64,000 nt of DNA from JBFHDX01 sp041584475 (GCA_041584475.1 JBFHDX010000001.1:1-64000), one strand, 5' to 3'; shown: positions 28,351-38,091, counted from the first letter of the stretch. Notes: generated by a model not told the origin, from the sequence alone. A program made the numbers and translations.

Positions 28351-29844
28351 TCAGCTGCCGCCGGCCGCCGATGCGCGGAATTTTGCAAGGGTCGCCGGCG
28401 ACTCGGTCCCACCTTCGCCCGGCTGCGATTCCTTGATCGGGGCGGGCAAACGGAGCGTAAAGGTGGTCCCGCTTCCCTGCGTGCTCTCGAGGTCGATCCG
28501 GCCGCCCATCAGCTCGGTCAGTTTGAGTGCGACCGCAAGTCCGAGGCCCGACCCGCCGTATTGGCGGGTCGTCGAGGCGTCCGCCTGCTCGAACGCGTCG
28601 AACACCTTCGTCTGTTTGTCGAACGGGATGCCGATGCCGTTGTCGCGGACGGTGAAGCGGATCCAGTCGCTGCCATCGAATTCCTTCTCGCGCGCCACCG
28701 ACAGTTCGACCGAGCCGTCATGGGTGAACTTGCCGGCATTGCTCAACAGATTGAACAGGATCTGCCTGAGCTTGGTGGCATCGATATAGAGGTGCCCGAC
28801 ATCGGCAACCTCGAAGCGGTAGGTATTGTTGTTCTTGCGGATCAGGGGCTGTACCGCTTCGGCGACCTCTTCCACCAATCCCTCGATGTCGACGAATTCG
28901 GGGTACAGTTCGAGGCGGCCGGTTTCGATGCGCGACAGGTCGAGCGTGTCGTTGATCATCGACAGCAAATGCGTGCCCGACGCCCGGATCCGTTCGAGGT
29001 CGCTGATTATGTCCTTGTAGCCGTGCTCCCGGGCGTCCTCGCACAACATTTCGCTGTAGCCGATCACCGCGTTCAAGGGTGTCCGCAATTCATGCGTCAT
29101 GCGCGCCAGGAATTCGGATTTCGCACGGTTGGCCGCTTCGGCCTCGATGCTGGCGTAACGGTACGCGCTCGACAGCCGAGCGGTCCTGCGCAGCTCGGCG
29201 ACGAGCAGGAACACGATGGCGCCGCCGCCGGCCATGATGCCGATGAAGGAGAGGAACAGCTGGGTATAGAGGCGTTCCATCTCGAGCAGCGAAATCTCGT
29301 CCTTCAGGCGGATTTCGAACCGGGTCAGGATATCGTGCAGGCGCGGGCCGAATTCCTCCAGTCTGCTGCGGATTGCTTCGTAGGTCTCGAGGTCGCCGCG
29401 CTTGAGCGTCATCACCGCGGGTTCGACTTCGCGCAATGCTTCCTGGATATCGCGCTCGACGAGGGGAAGCCAGTCGGTCGCCCGCAGACGCTCACCCTGA
29501 ACGTCGGAAAGCGGCAGCGGGATACGGCTCCAGAGAATATCGAACCGGTCGACCAGGTCCTGATGGTCAACCCCCTGCTCACCGTGGGAATAGCGGGCCA
29601 AGACACGCATGAAACGGCGGAATTCCAGCTCGGCACCGAATGCCACCCAGGTACCCGTTTCCCGCGTTTCGTTGAGGACCGACTTGGTCTCGCCGAGTTT
29701 TTGCAGACTGACGACCATGCCGGCGGAAAAAGCGAGGATCGAAAGCACCGCCAGCGCATAAAGCGCGATACCATGCCGCCGCGTCTCGCGCGCCGTGGGA
29801 ATGGGCGTGAGTGCCGCCCCGTCAGTTTCCTCTCGCCGTGCCAC
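28351..29844 (-). CDS. Sensor histidine kinase of duplicated module 1
   Basis: A 497-residue membrane kinase. TM1 is about residues 25-47, and a helical periplasmic domain of about 145 residues follows (ELEFRRFMRVLARYSHGEQG, WSRIPLPLSD). TM2 is about 195-218. There is no HAMP or PAS domain. The HisKA domain has MTHELRTPLNAVIGYSE (H251), and the ATPase domain has NLLSNAGKFT, DNGIGIP and GGSGLGLAV. It lies 3' of a small exported molybdopterin-domain-like protein on the same strand. No adjacent response regulator is present. It is paralogous to the kinase at 30784-32340. Confidence 0.9.
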   Translation of the reverse strand: MARREETDGAALTPIPTARETRRHGIALYALAVLSILAFSAGMVVSLQKLGETKSVLNETRETGTWVAFGAELEFRRFMRVLARYSHGEQGVDHQDLVDRFDILWSRIPLPLSDVQGERLRATDWLPLVERDIQEALREVEPAVMTLKRGDLETYEAIRSRLEEFGPRLHDILTRFEIRLKDEISLLEMERLYTQLFLSFIGIMAGGGAIVFLLVAELRRTARLSSAYRYASIEAEAANRAKSEFLARMTHELRTPLNAVIGYSEMLCEDAREHGYKDIISDLERIRASGTHLLSMINDTLDLSRIETGRLELYPEFVDIEGLVEEVAEAVQPLIRKNNNTYRFEVADVGHLYIDATKLRQILFNLLSNAGKFTHDGSVELSVAREKEFDGSDWIRFTVRDNGIGIPFDKQTKVFDAFEQADASTTRQYGGSGLGLAVALKLTELMGGRIDLESTQGSGTTFTLRLPAPIKESQPGEGGTESPATLAKFRASAAGGS

Positions 29845-29926
29845 GGTTTGCTAGCACGCCACCCTGTCGCCGCCGGCGAACGCGCTTGCTGGCGGCTGCA
29901 ACGATGCGCGTGTCACTCCAACCATC

Positions 29927-30460
29927 TCACTCGATCTGGAGTTGGGTCAGCTGCCAAATCATCCGGTCGATCCGGAATCGCGCGGCCAGATCAACGTCAT
30001 CGGGGTAGATCACCCAGAGTGGACCCTTGGTGCGGAGCGTCAGCTGCTCGCCATTGATAGCCATGGCGAGGAGCACGTCGTAACGCTCGAAATCGTCGAT
30101 CGGTATCGCGACGGTGTAGTCGTTCGCCGCGACGGCGCTGACCGTCGTCCCTTTTGCCCCGGCAGCGCGAAGCACGTTGCGGACCAGCACACCCTCGAAC
30201 ACCGTGTTGTCCTCGTGCCACGGGGTGCCCGTCTTGATCGATGTGTGGCCGAGCGCCTCGAGCATGCCCTCGTCGAAGTGGGCTTCGTTGCCGATGTTGG
30301 TGTTCTCGATCGCGCCTTTGACGACAAGCAGCACGCGACCCGTCGGTTTCGCGAGTTCACCTGCCGATACGTTGGCCAGAGGAAGAATGAACAGCCACGT
30401 TGCCGCCAGCAGCGCGGCGACGCCAAAGGCTCCGATCGTCCATCGCGCGGTTGAATTCAT
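29927..30460 (-). CDS. Exported molybdopterin-domain-like protein of module 1
   Basis: A 177-residue exported protein. A hydrophobic leader (GAFGVAALLAATWLFILPLANVSA) precedes a domain resembling the molybdopterin-binding fold of sulfite oxidases: VLLVVKGAIENTN, TPWHEDNTVFEGVLVRNVL, NDYTVAIPIDDF, LRTKGPLWVIYP. The mature part has no cysteine, so the usual molybdenum ligand is missing and it probably binds no Moco. The start MNSTARWTIG is preferred over an upstream one because it gives a normal leader. Its position just 5' of a histidine kinase suggests a periplasmic sensory partner. Confidence 0.75.
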   Translation of the reverse strand: MNSTARWTIGAFGVAALLAATWLFILPLANVSAGELAKPTGRVLLVVKGAIENTNIGNEAHFDEGMLEALGHTSIKTGTPWHEDNTVFEGVLVRNVLRAAGAKGTTVSAVAANDYTVAIPIDDFERYDVLLAMAINGEQLTLRTKGPLWVIYPDDVDLAARFRIDRMIWQLTQLQIE

Positions 30461-30783
30461 GACTCGGCACGCCGTCCTTACAAATTGGGACACCAACCAT
30501 CTCCCCGAATGGGTACCGTGCAGACAACTGCAATCATTGCGAAAATGTTGCTTAACTAAAGAGTACGTCCGGTGAAGTTAACGAACGGTAATTTCTGGCA
30601 AAAAGTTTCGCCTGCAAGGGCCGACTTTTCAAGCGATTTCCGGTTCCCTGCCAGCTCCCTTACACCGCGGCGCGCCATACATACGATCGTAGCACGGAGC
30701 GCCGGCGCAGCGAAAACGGGCCGCCCATACCACCCCGGACGGCGAAATTCGGGCCGATCCTGAACCGTCGGCCCAGACAGAGG
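30461..30783. other. Intergenic region between the two sensor modules
   Basis: 323 bp with an AT-rich part at 30480-30650. It should hold the promoter of the module 1 operon (reverse strand), but no convincing hexamer pair is seen. It contains one copy of a 14-mer that recurs upstream of the usher gene. No coding signal is visible. Confidence 0.5.
30548..30561. repeat. 14-mer TTGCTTAACTAAAG, copy 1
   Basis: An exact 14-base word shared with 52311-52324. Here it lies about 90-100 bp upstream of the module 1 exported-protein gene, in the opposite orientation to that gene. The core CTTAACTAAAG is an imperfect dyad. It may be a regulator site or coincidence. Confidence 0.3.
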
Positions 30784-32340
30784 CTATGCGCCAACCTTGC
30801 GAGATTCCCGAAGTTCGATGTCGTCCTCAATCGTGAACGCCGTGATATCGGCCGGGAGGCTGACGGAAAAGGTCGTGCCTTGCTTTGGCAGGCTCTCGAG
30901 CTCGATCGAGCCACCCATCAGCGTGCACAGCGAGTGCGCGACCGACAATCCCAGTCCCGAGCCGCCGTGGCTGCGTGTCGTTGAATCGTCGACCTGCACG
31001 AATGGCTGGAAAACCCGTTCCTGGTACTGCGCGGGGATGCCGAGGCCGGTATCGCCGACGCGAAACCGGATCCAGTCGACACCGCCATCCGATTCCCGGT
31101 CCATGTCGAGTCTGATCACGCCGTCCTGCGTGAACTTGGCCGCATTGCTCAGTAGATTGAACAGGATCTGCCGGAGCTTGGTCGGATCGGTGTAAGCGGT
31201 CCCGACGTCGCCGATCGCCGTTTCGAGTTTGTTGCGGTTCTTCCGGATCAGTGGGCGCACGGCCTCGACCACTTCCCGCGCGAGCTGATTTACCTCCACC
31301 GATTCCGGATGCAGTTCGATGCGGCCGGTTTCGATCTTGGCAAGGTCCAGCGTGTCGTTGATCATCGCCAACAGGTGGTTGCCCGCGGTTCGAATCCGTT
31401 CGAGGTCCTCCAACATGTCCCGGTAGCCGCGATCGGCAGCGTCCTCCTGCAGCAGTTCGCTGTAGCCGATGACCGCGTTGAGCGGCGTGCGCAGCTCGTG
31501 CGTCATGCGTGCGAGGAACTCCGACTTCGCGCGGTTGGCGGCTTCCGCCTCGAAACTCGCGCGTTTGTGGGCCTCCGACAGCCTGACAATTCTGCGCAAC
31601 TGGCTGAACAACAGGAAGATGATTCCGCCACCGCCGACGAGCACCCCCATGAAGGACAGGAATACCTGCCGATAGGCCGATTCCACGATCTCCTGCTGAA
31701 AATTCTGCTTCAGGTCGATCTCGACGGTAACGAGCAGATCGCGGAGGCGCTCGCCGAACGGATCCATGACGACACGAACGCGCCGATACGCCTCACGGTC
31801 ACCGAACTGCATGGTTTCTATGTCGCGCTCGATTGTTGTCAGCGCGGTCGTCAGGTCGTGCTCCAGATCCCAGGACTTGTCGGCCTTCCTCAGGCGCTCG
31901 GCATCCTTTCCCGACACGAGCAGCGGAATGCGGCTCCAGAGGATGTCGAAGCGCCGTTGAAGTTCACTTCGCGTAACGCCGTCCTCACCCAGCCCGTAGC
32001 GCGCCAGCGTCGTCATGAACCGCCGATACTCCAGCTCGGCATTGAACGCGACCCAGCTTCCGGTCGCTCGACTGGCGTAGAGCGCCGCACGGCTGTCGCT
32101 CAAGCGATCGAGGCTGAGCAGCAGCGCACTGGAGAATACGATGACGGCAAGCACGGCGAGCGCGTAAAGGCTGACGCCGGCCCGCCATCTGAATTTCGGT
32201 ACCGATTGCCTGACCAGTCTTGTCGCCGTGCCGCCGCCGGACCCAGCGTCGCCCTGCGACGCGCCCACTCGCGCCGCTTCGCTGTCGCGCGTGCGTCCGA
32301 CAAACAGACTGGTCTGTTCCGCCGCCTCTTCCTTAGCCAT
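30784..32340 (-). CDS. Sensor histidine kinase of duplicated module 2
   Basis: A 518-residue membrane kinase closely matching the one at 28351-29844 over its whole length. TM1 is about residues 55-78, and the periplasmic helical domain has ELEYRRFMTTLARYGLGEDG and WSRIPLLVSG. TM2 is about 225-247, and HisKA has MTHELRTPLNAVIGYSE (H281). The ATPase domain shows NLLSNAAKFT and GGSGLGLSV. A cytoplasmic N-terminal extension of about 45 polar residues is longer than in module 1. It follows its small exported partner by only 14 bp. Confidence 0.9.
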   Translation of the reverse strand: MAKEEAAEQTSLFVGRTRDSEAARVGASQGDAGSGGGTATRLVRQSVPKFRWRAGVSLYALAVLAVIVFSSALLLSLDRLSDSRAALYASRATGSWVAFNAELEYRRFMTTLARYGLGEDGVTRSELQRRFDILWSRIPLLVSGKDAERLRKADKSWDLEHDLTTALTTIERDIETMQFGDREAYRRVRVVMDPFGERLRDLLVTVEIDLKQNFQQEIVESAYRQVFLSFMGVLVGGGGIIFLLFSQLRRIVRLSEAHKRASFEAEAANRAKSEFLARMTHELRTPLNAVIGYSELLQEDAADRGYRDMLEDLERIRTAGNHLLAMINDTLDLAKIETGRIELHPESVEVNQLAREVVEAVRPLIRKNRNKLETAIGDVGTAYTDPTKLRQILFNLLSNAAKFTQDGVIRLDMDRESDGGVDWIRFRVGDTGLGIPAQYQERVFQPFVQVDDSTTRSHGGSGLGLSVAHSLCTLMGGSIELESLPKQGTTFSVSLPADITAFTIEDDIELRESRKVGA

Positions 32341-32354
32341 GATCCGATTATCAG

Positions 32355-32870
32355 TTATTTGATGCGCAATTCGACCAGCTGCCAGATCATCCGTTCAGCT
32401 CGTTCGCCCGCCGGCATTTTCGCCTCTTCGGGATAGATAACCCAGATCGGTCCCTTGTTGCGGAGCGTCAAGTCCTCGCCGGCAATCCGCATGGCAAGCA
32501 ACACGCCGTGCTTCGCGAAGTCCGTAACGGGAATCGTCACATGGTAATCGTTCGCGGCGAGGGCGACAATCGTGTCCCCGCGCGCCCCGACCATCTCCAT
32601 CACGCGTGCCGCCTCGACACCCTCGAAGACGGTGTCCTGCTCGTGCCAGGGTGTCCGCGTGACGATTTCGGTCCAGCCGATTCCGGCGAGCAACTCGCGG
32701 TCGAAATGCGCTTCGCCGTTGACGTTGGTGTTGCGGATCGCCCCCTTTATGACCAGCAGTACCTCACCCTTCGGGTCCGGAAGCGCCCCGGCAGCGACGG
32801 GAAGGGCGGTCGCAAGTACAACGGCCAACACCAGCAGCATGGTGGTGCCGATCTGCGTCGCGGATTTCAT
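32355..32870 (-). CDS. Exported molybdopterin-domain-like protein of module 2
   Basis: A 171-residue paralogue of the protein at 29927-30460. A signal peptide ends near ALPVAA. The domain shows VLLVIKGAIRNTN, EIVTRTPWHEQDTVFEGVE, NDYHVTIPVTDF, LRNKGPIWVIYP and RMIWQLVELRIK. As in module 1, the mature part has no cysteine. The start MKSATQIG is supported by GAGGGG seven bases upstream. It is the first gene of a tight two-gene unit with the kinase. Confidence 0.77.
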   Translation of the reverse strand: MKSATQIGTTMLLVLAVVLATALPVAAGALPDPKGEVLLVIKGAIRNTNVNGEAHFDRELLAGIGWTEIVTRTPWHEQDTVFEGVEAARVMEMVGARGDTIVALAANDYHVTIPVTDFAKHGVLLAMRIAGEDLTLRNKGPIWVIYPEEAKMPAGERAERMIWQLVELRIK

Positions 32871-33034
32871 CTCGTGTCCCCTCTGGTGACCGACCGACAG
32901 GTGTTCAGATCGTCCAAAAAATCCGGGTTCGGTCGTATTTCTCGCACGGAAACGGTGAACGAAGAGTAACCGTCCGTCGGTACGGGTCAAGCACCGGTTG
33001 CATTTGTCGACGGATCTGCCAGTCAACGAGTCCG

Positions 33035-33814
33035 TTACCGTCCCTTCCAGACGGGCTCCCGGTTCTCGGCGAAGGCGCGCGCCCCCTCTTTCTGGTCCTC
33101 GCTGGAATAGAGCCGGTCCACGGTTCGGAATTTGCGGCGGGTGACCATGTCGATCGCTTCCTGGAAGGTCTTTCCCTCGCTCTCCCGTGCGACCTCCTTG
33201 ATGGCGGCGAACACGAGCGGCGGCCCGGACGCCAACAGATCGGCGACTTCGCGCGACCGGTCGAGCAGCCGGTCGGGCGGCACGACCTCGTTGACCAGGC
33301 CCCAGCGCTGGGCTTCATCGACCTCCATCCAGCGCCCGGTGAACAGCAGATCCATGGCCACATGATACGGAATCCGGCGCGGCAGCCTGATCGTCGCGGC
33401 GTCGGCCAGGGTCCCCGCACGGATCTCTGGCAGCGCGAAACGGGCCGCATCACTGGCGAGAATGAGGTCGCACGCGAGCGCTATCTCGAACCCGCCACCG
33501 ACCGCCAGTCCGTTCACCGCCGCTATCACCGGCTTGTTGAGGTCGCGCAATTCCTGCAGACCACCGAATCCGCCGAGGCCGTAATCGGCATCCGGGGGCT
33601 CACCCTGTGCCGCAGCCTTGAGGTCCCAGCCGGCCGAGAAGAACCGGCCGCTGCCGGTCACGATGGCGACGCGCAGGGCCGGGTCGTCACGGAACGCCGC
33701 GAACAGCTCGCCCATCCGACGGCTCGTCGCGGCATCGATAGCGTTCGCTTTCGGCCGGTCGATACGCACTTCGAGAACGGCGCCGCGCCGGTCTATATGC
33801 AGCGGTTCGGTCAT
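33035..33814 (-). CDS. Enoyl-CoA hydratase family protein, carnitinyl-CoA dehydratase (CaiD)-like
   Basis: A 259-residue crotonase-fold enzyme. The oxyanion loops are SAGWDLKAA and GLAVGGGFEIALACDLI, and the catalytic glutamate lies in FALPEIRAG. The start (DRPKANAIDAATSRRMGE) and the ending (EGARAFAENREPVWKGR) strongly recall CaiD, which interconverts crotonobetainyl-CoA and carnitinyl-CoA. Adjacent L-carnitine genes support that role. It is the last gene of a reverse-strand carnitine operon. General enoyl-CoA hydratase activity is the alternative. Confidence 0.8.
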   Translation of the reverse strand: MTEPLHIDRRGAVLEVRIDRPKANAIDAATSRRMGELFAAFRDDPALRVAIVTGSGRFFSAGWDLKAAAQGEPPDADYGLGGFGGLQELRDLNKPVIAAVNGLAVGGGFEIALACDLILASDAARFALPEIRAGTLADAATIRLPRRIPYHVAMDLLFTGRWMEVDEAQRWGLVNEVVPPDRLLDRSREVADLLASGPPLVFAAIKEVARESEGKTFQEAIDMVTRRKFRTVDRLYSSEDQKEGARAFAENREPVWKGR

Positions 33815-33827
33815 TCCTGCCTCCCTG

Positions 33828-35915
33828 TCATGCGGGTCGCGCCAGACGGATCAAGGCGTCGGCGGCGACGGCGCCGAACCCTTCCGGGCGGACGATCAGC
33901 GGGTTTACGTCGAGTTCGAGCAGCGTGTCGGCGTGATCCGCCGCGAAGGAGGTGACCGCGAGTATCGCGTCGACCGCCGCCTCGACGTCGGCAACGGGCA
34001 GGCCGCGATAGCCCGATAGCAGCGGCGCCGTCTTGAGCGATTTGAGGGCGGCGAAAACTTTGTCGCGGCTTACGGGCAAGAGCAGCGTCACGCTGTCGTT
34101 GATCAGTTCGACGAGGACACCGCCGAAACCGATGACGAGATACGGGCCGAACTGCTCATCTCGATCGATGCCGATAATGAGCTCGGCGACGCCGTCGTCG
34201 ACCATCTTCTCGACGAGGAGGCGGTCGGAGAGGCGTGCCATGTTCTCGGCCGCTGCGCGGACCGACGCCGCGTCGATCAGATTGAGCGCGACGGCGCCGT
34301 GTTCGGTCTTGTGCACCATGTCGACCGAAATCGCCTTTACCGCCACGGGGTAGCCCAGATCCCCCGCCACGGCGACCGCGTCGTCCGGCGACGCCACCAA
34401 CGCGGCCTCCGGGAGCATGACGCCGTACGCCGCCAGAAGCTGTTTGGATTCCCATTCGTCATGCACTTTCGCGCCACGCCAATCCGGAGCGCCCGGGCGG
34501 AGCAGCGGCCGCGGGTCGCCGTCCGCGAGCACGCGGCCGACACGGACCGCGGCCTCGATCGCCGCGAGCGTTTCCTGCATGCCCTGCATTGGCGCGATCC
34601 CCTGTTCGACGAGATGGCGGCGGACGTCTTCGGGCAGGCGTTCCGGCATCGTGGCGACGACGGCCGCCCGTCGGCCGGTCGATCGCGACGCATTGGCGAC
34701 GGCGTTGACGGTCAGCCACCAGCCGTCCGCGCGGCAGCGGTCGAGCCGCGGAAAATCGACGACGAACAGCGAGAGATCGTAGCCGCCGCGCATCATTGCT
34801 GCGAAGGTTGCAGTCTGGGCCTCCTCGTCGCCCCAGATGAAGGTGTGATAGTCGAGCGGGTTCGAGATGTGGACGAGCTCGTTGAGCGTGCCGGCGACCG
34901 CCGTTCGGTGCTCGTCCGTCATCGGCGGGAACAGGACATCGCGCCCGTCCGCCAAGTCCGCCATCAGCGAGGCTTCTCCTCCGGAACAGCTGACGCAGCA
35001 GAGCCGGTTGCCGGACAGCGGCCCCGTCACCGCCAGCAACTTGAGTGCCTCGAGCAATTCAGGCACCGAATGCACCTGCGCCACGCCCAGGCGATCGAAA
35101 AGCGAATCGTAAAGCCCGCCGGGACCGGCGAGGGAGGCCGTGTGGCTGAGCGCGATCGTCGCGCCCGTCTCGGACCGGCCCGTCTTGAGGGCGACGACCG
35201 GCAATCCCCGGCCGCGGGCCTTGCCGATCGCCCGCTCGAAGCTTGCCAGATCGCGCAATCCCTCGATATGCAGCCCGATGGCGGTCACCCGATCGTCGTC
35301 GGCAAGCGCATCGACACATTCGTGGATCCCGACCGCCGCCTGGTTGCCGAGCGTCACGAGATAGGCGAGCGGCAACGTGCGCTGCTGCATCGACAGGTTG
35401 ATCGCGATGTTGCCGCTCTGCGTGACGATGGCGACGCCGCGCTCGACGCGCTCGCCGCCATGCTGGTCGGGCCAGAGCGCCGCACCGTCGAGGTAGTTGA
35501 TGAAGCCGTGGCAATTGGGTCCGACGACCGGCATGGTGCCCGCCGCGGCGACGAGCCTTTGCTGGCGCTCGTGCCCGGCCCCGCCGCCGCCCGACTCGCT
35601 GAACCCGGACGCGTAGCAGACGGCGCCGCCCGCCGCCATCTCGGCGAGCATGCCGACGGCCTCGATCGTCGGCTCGGCCGGAATCGCGATGAACGCGGCG
35701 TCCGGCGCGTCCGGCAGATCCTCGAGCCGGCCGAAGCAATCCCTGCCGGCGATCGCCTCGCGCTTGTGACTGACCGGCCAGATTGCCCCGGAGAAGCCCA
35801 GCTTGTCGCACTGGTGGGCGACTTCGGCCGCCTCGCGTCCGCCGATCACCGCGATCGATCGCGGCCGGAGCAAACGGGCCAGCCGGCCGGCCGAACGGGG
35901 CGGCGACGACGTCAT
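33828..35915 (-). CDS. ADP-forming acetate--CoA ligase family protein
   Basis: A 695-residue fused acyl-CoA synthetase (ADP-forming). The N-terminal CoA-binding Rossmann domain starts LLRPRSIAVIGGREAAEVA. Succinyl-CoA-ligase-like domains include VGPNCHGFINYLDG and VTQSGNIAINLSMQ. The C-terminal ATP-grasp domain shows GYPVAVKAISVDMVHKTEHGAV and FGPYLVIGFGGVLVELI. The ATG overlaps the stop of the acyl-CoA dehydrogenase (TGATG). In this operon it may activate carnitine, crotonobetaine or a breakdown acid to its CoA ester, replacing the CaiC/CaiB step (inference). The open frame continues far upstream, but that part is the dehydrogenase read out of frame. Confidence 0.87.
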   Translation of the reverse strand: MTSSPPRSAGRLARLLRPRSIAVIGGREAAEVAHQCDKLGFSGAIWPVSHKREAIAGRDCFGRLEDLPDAPDAAFIAIPAEPTIEAVGMLAEMAAGGAVCYASGFSESGGGGAGHERQQRLVAAAGTMPVVGPNCHGFINYLDGAALWPDQHGGERVERGVAIVTQSGNIAINLSMQQRTLPLAYLVTLGNQAAVGIHECVDALADDDRVTAIGLHIEGLRDLASFERAIGKARGRGLPVVALKTGRSETGATIALSHTASLAGPGGLYDSLFDRLGVAQVHSVPELLEALKLLAVTGPLSGNRLCCVSCSGGEASLMADLADGRDVLFPPMTDEHRTAVAGTLNELVHISNPLDYHTFIWGDEEAQTATFAAMMRGGYDLSLFVVDFPRLDRCRADGWWLTVNAVANASRSTGRRAAVVATMPERLPEDVRRHLVEQGIAPMQGMQETLAAIEAAVRVGRVLADGDPRPLLRPGAPDWRGAKVHDEWESKQLLAAYGVMLPEAALVASPDDAVAVAGDLGYPVAVKAISVDMVHKTEHGAVALNLIDAASVRAAAENMARLSDRLLVEKMVDDGVAELIIGIDRDEQFGPYLVIGFGGVLVELINDSVTLLLPVSRDKVFAALKSLKTAPLLSGYRGLPVADVEAAVDAILAVTSFAADHADTLLELDVNPLIVRPEGFGAVAADALIRLARPA

Positions 35916-37096
35916 CAGCCCCCCAGCGGCCGCAATACGGCGCGCGCGATGATGTGGCGCTGGATCTCCGAGGTCCCGTCCCAGATCCGTTCGACCCGGG
36001 CGTCGCGCCAGAATCGCTCGAGCGGCAAATCGTCCATCAGACCCATGCCGCCGTGGATCTGGATCGCCTCGTCGGTCACCCGGGCCAGCATCTCGGACGC
36101 GAACAACTTGGCCGAAGCGATCTCCCGAGTGGCATCGAGGCCCCGATCGAGCCGCCAGGCCGAGGCGAGCGTCAGCCAGTCCGCGGCGTCGATCTCGGTG
36201 ATCATGTCGGCGAGCTTGAAACCGACGCCCTGGAACTTGCCGATCGCCTGGCCGAACTGCTTGCGATTGGCGGACCAGTCGGCGGCGATATCGAATACGC
36301 GCCGCGCCCGGCCGACGCACATCGCCGCCACCGTGATGCGGGTCGCGTAAAGCCACTCGTTTGCGACCTCGAAGCCACGGCCCTCCTCGCCGAGGATCTG
36401 CGAGGCCGGCAGCCGGCAATCGTCGAACACGAGGACGCAGTTCTGATAGCCGCGGTGCGACACCGACTTGTATCCCGGCCGGATCTCGAAGCCGGGCGTA
36501 TCCCGGTCGACGAGAAAGCAGGTGATCCGTTTCTTGGGTCCCCGGGACGTATCCTCCTCGCCGGTGGCGACGAAGGTGATGACGAAGTCCGCGATGTCGG
36601 CGTGGCTGATGAAATGCTTGGTGCCGTTGATCACCCAGTCGTCGCCGTGACGCCGGGCGAACGTCTTCATGCCGCGCACGTCGGAGCCGGCGTCGGGCTC
36701 GGTCATCGCCAGCGCATCCATGCGTTCGCCCTTGACGCTGGGGATCAGGTAGCGCTTGCGCTGCTCGGGCGTGCAGGCGCAGAGGATGTTCGACGGCCGG
36801 CCCCACCAGTGGTTCAGGGCCATCGACGTGCGGCCGAGCTCGCGCTCGAGCAGCGCGAACGTCAGGTGGTCGAGCCCGCCGCCGCCATACTCCGCGGGGA
36901 TGTTGGGGGCATAGAAGCCGAGTTCCAGCACCTTGCGCTGGATCTCGCGGCCGATTTCCGCGGACACGCGGCCACTGCGCTCGACCTCGGCCTCGAGCGG
37001 GTAGAGCTCGTTCTCGACGAAGCTCCGCACGGTGTCGACCAGCATGCTCTGCTCGTCGGTCAATCCGAAATCCATGACCGCGATCTCCCGGCTCAT
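35915..37096 (-). CDS. Acyl-CoA dehydrogenase of the carnitine cluster
   Basis: A 393-residue flavoprotein with the ACAD fold: [55 protein letters not shown], and [21 protein letters not shown]. Where most family members have the catalytic glutamate (EGT), this one has aspartate (DGT). It may act on crotonobetainyl/gamma-butyrobetainyl-CoA like CaiA, inferred from its neighbours. The start chosen overlaps the carnitine dehydrogenase stop (ATGA); an ATG seven codons later (MDFGLTDEQ) is also plausible. Confidence 0.85.
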   Translation of the reverse strand: MSREIAVMDFGLTDEQSMLVDTVRSFVENELYPLEAEVERSGRVSAEIGREIQRKVLELGFYAPNIPAEYGGGGLDHLTFALLERELGRTSMALNHWWGRPSNILCACTPEQRKRYLIPSVKGERMDALAMTEPDAGSDVRGMKTFARRHGDDWVINGTKHFISHADIADFVITFVATGEEDTSRGPKKRITCFLVDRDTPGFEIRPGYKSVSHRGYQNCVLVFDDCRLPASQILGEEGRGFEVANEWLYATRITVAAMCVGRARRVFDIAADWSANRKQFGQAIGKFQGVGFKLADMITEIDAADWLTLASAWRLDRGLDATREIASAKLFASEMLARVTDEAIQIHGGMGLMDDLPLERFWRDARVERIWDGTSEIQRHIIARAVLRPLGG

Positions 37097-38091
37097 CCAG
37101 CGCCCGCGCGCCGGGCCTCGTCTTCGGCAAGCACGGCGCCGGCGCCGATCTCGTACTTGCGCAGCGCCCGCATGATATCGATCAGACAGTTGTCGCGCAG
37201 GCGTTCGAGCTGCTTGACCGATCGGCCCCCGGCCTGCGCCTGCGTGCCCTCGACCATGCGGTCGACGAGCGTTGCCGTCAGCTTCGGCGCCACGAGCCGC
37301 GTCCACGGCAGTTCGAGTGCGGGTCCGAACTGTTCGAGCATGTGGCGCATGCCGGCATCGCCGCCCGCCATGTGAAAGATCAGGTTCGTGCCCATGAAGG
37401 CCCAGCGCAGGCCGGGACCGAAGCGGATCGCGTCGTCGAGTTCCCCCGTCGTGGCCACGCCGTCATTCACCAGATGCAGGATCTCCCGCCACACCGCTTC
37501 CTGAAGGCGGTCGGACAGGTAACCCTCGATCTCCGTGCGGACGTGCAGCGGATGCATGCCGATGGCCCGATAGAACGCCGCTGCCCGCTGGATCGTCTCC
37601 GGTTCCGTGGCCTGGCCGCCTACGAGTTCGACCAGCGGCAGCAGATAGACCGGGTTGAACGGGTGGCCAATCAGTATGCGGCCCGGCCTGCGGCAGTCCG
37701 ACTGTATCCGTGTCGGCAGAAGGCCCGACGACGACGAGGCAACGATCGCCTCTGGTCGCGCGGCGGCGTCGATTTGCGCGTGCAGGCGCCGCTTCAGATC
37801 CTCGCGCTCCGGGGCGCTCTCCTGAACGAAATCGGCGTCCGCGACGGCCTCCTCGACGCTGTCGACGAAGCGCAGCGTGCCCGCGGCGACGTCGGTCGCA
37901 CCATACAGGGCGGTCACGGCCGGCCAGGCATTCTCGATCGCGGCGCGCAGCTTCGCTTCCGCGGCTTCGCCGGGGTCGCTGGCGACGACGTCGAGCCCGC
38001 GCGCCATGCAACGTGTCGCCCATCCGGCCCCGATCACACCGGTGCCGACGATCGCCACCCGGCGCACGCCGGCCAGTTCGCTGTCGCCCAT
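37093..38091 (-). CDS. lcdH: L-carnitine dehydrogenase
   Basis: A 332-residue NAD-dependent 3-hydroxyacyl-CoA-dehydrogenase-fold enzyme. The Rossmann motif is [69 protein letters not shown] and [18 protein letters not shown] follow. This pattern fits carnitine 3-dehydrogenase (EC 1.1.1.108), which oxidizes L-carnitine to 3-dehydrocarnitine. The neighbouring BKACE and thioesterase genes complete the known route to glycine betaine. It starts 21 bp after the BKACE gene. Confidence 0.88.
   Translation of the reverse strand: MGDSELAGVRRVAIVGTGVIGAGWATRCMARGLDVVASDPGEAAEAKLRAAIENAWPAVTALYGATDVAAGTLRFVDSVEEAVADADFVQESAPEREDLKRRLHAQIDAAARPEAIVASSSSGLLPTRIQSDCRRPGRILIGHPFNPVYLLPLVELVGGQATEPETIQRAAAFYRAIGMHPLHVRTEIEGYLSDRLQEAVWREILHLVNDGVATTGELDDAIRFGPGLRWAFMGTNLIFHMAGGDAGMRHMLEQFGPALELPWTRLVAPKLTATLVDRMVEGTQAQAGGRSVKQLERLRDNCLIDIMRALRKYEIGAGAVLAEDEARRAGAG

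Noticed and set aside
30575..30595. Second CtrA box in the sensor-module spacer
   Set aside because: The word has one good half, TTAAC, but the other half is ATTA rather than TTAA at the right spacing.
35916..37130. N-terminal 400-residue extension of the acyl-CoA ligase frame
   Set aside because: The extension is the acyl-CoA dehydrogenase gene read out of frame; it is Arg/Gly-rich with no domain, and the real ligase starts at the TGATG junction.
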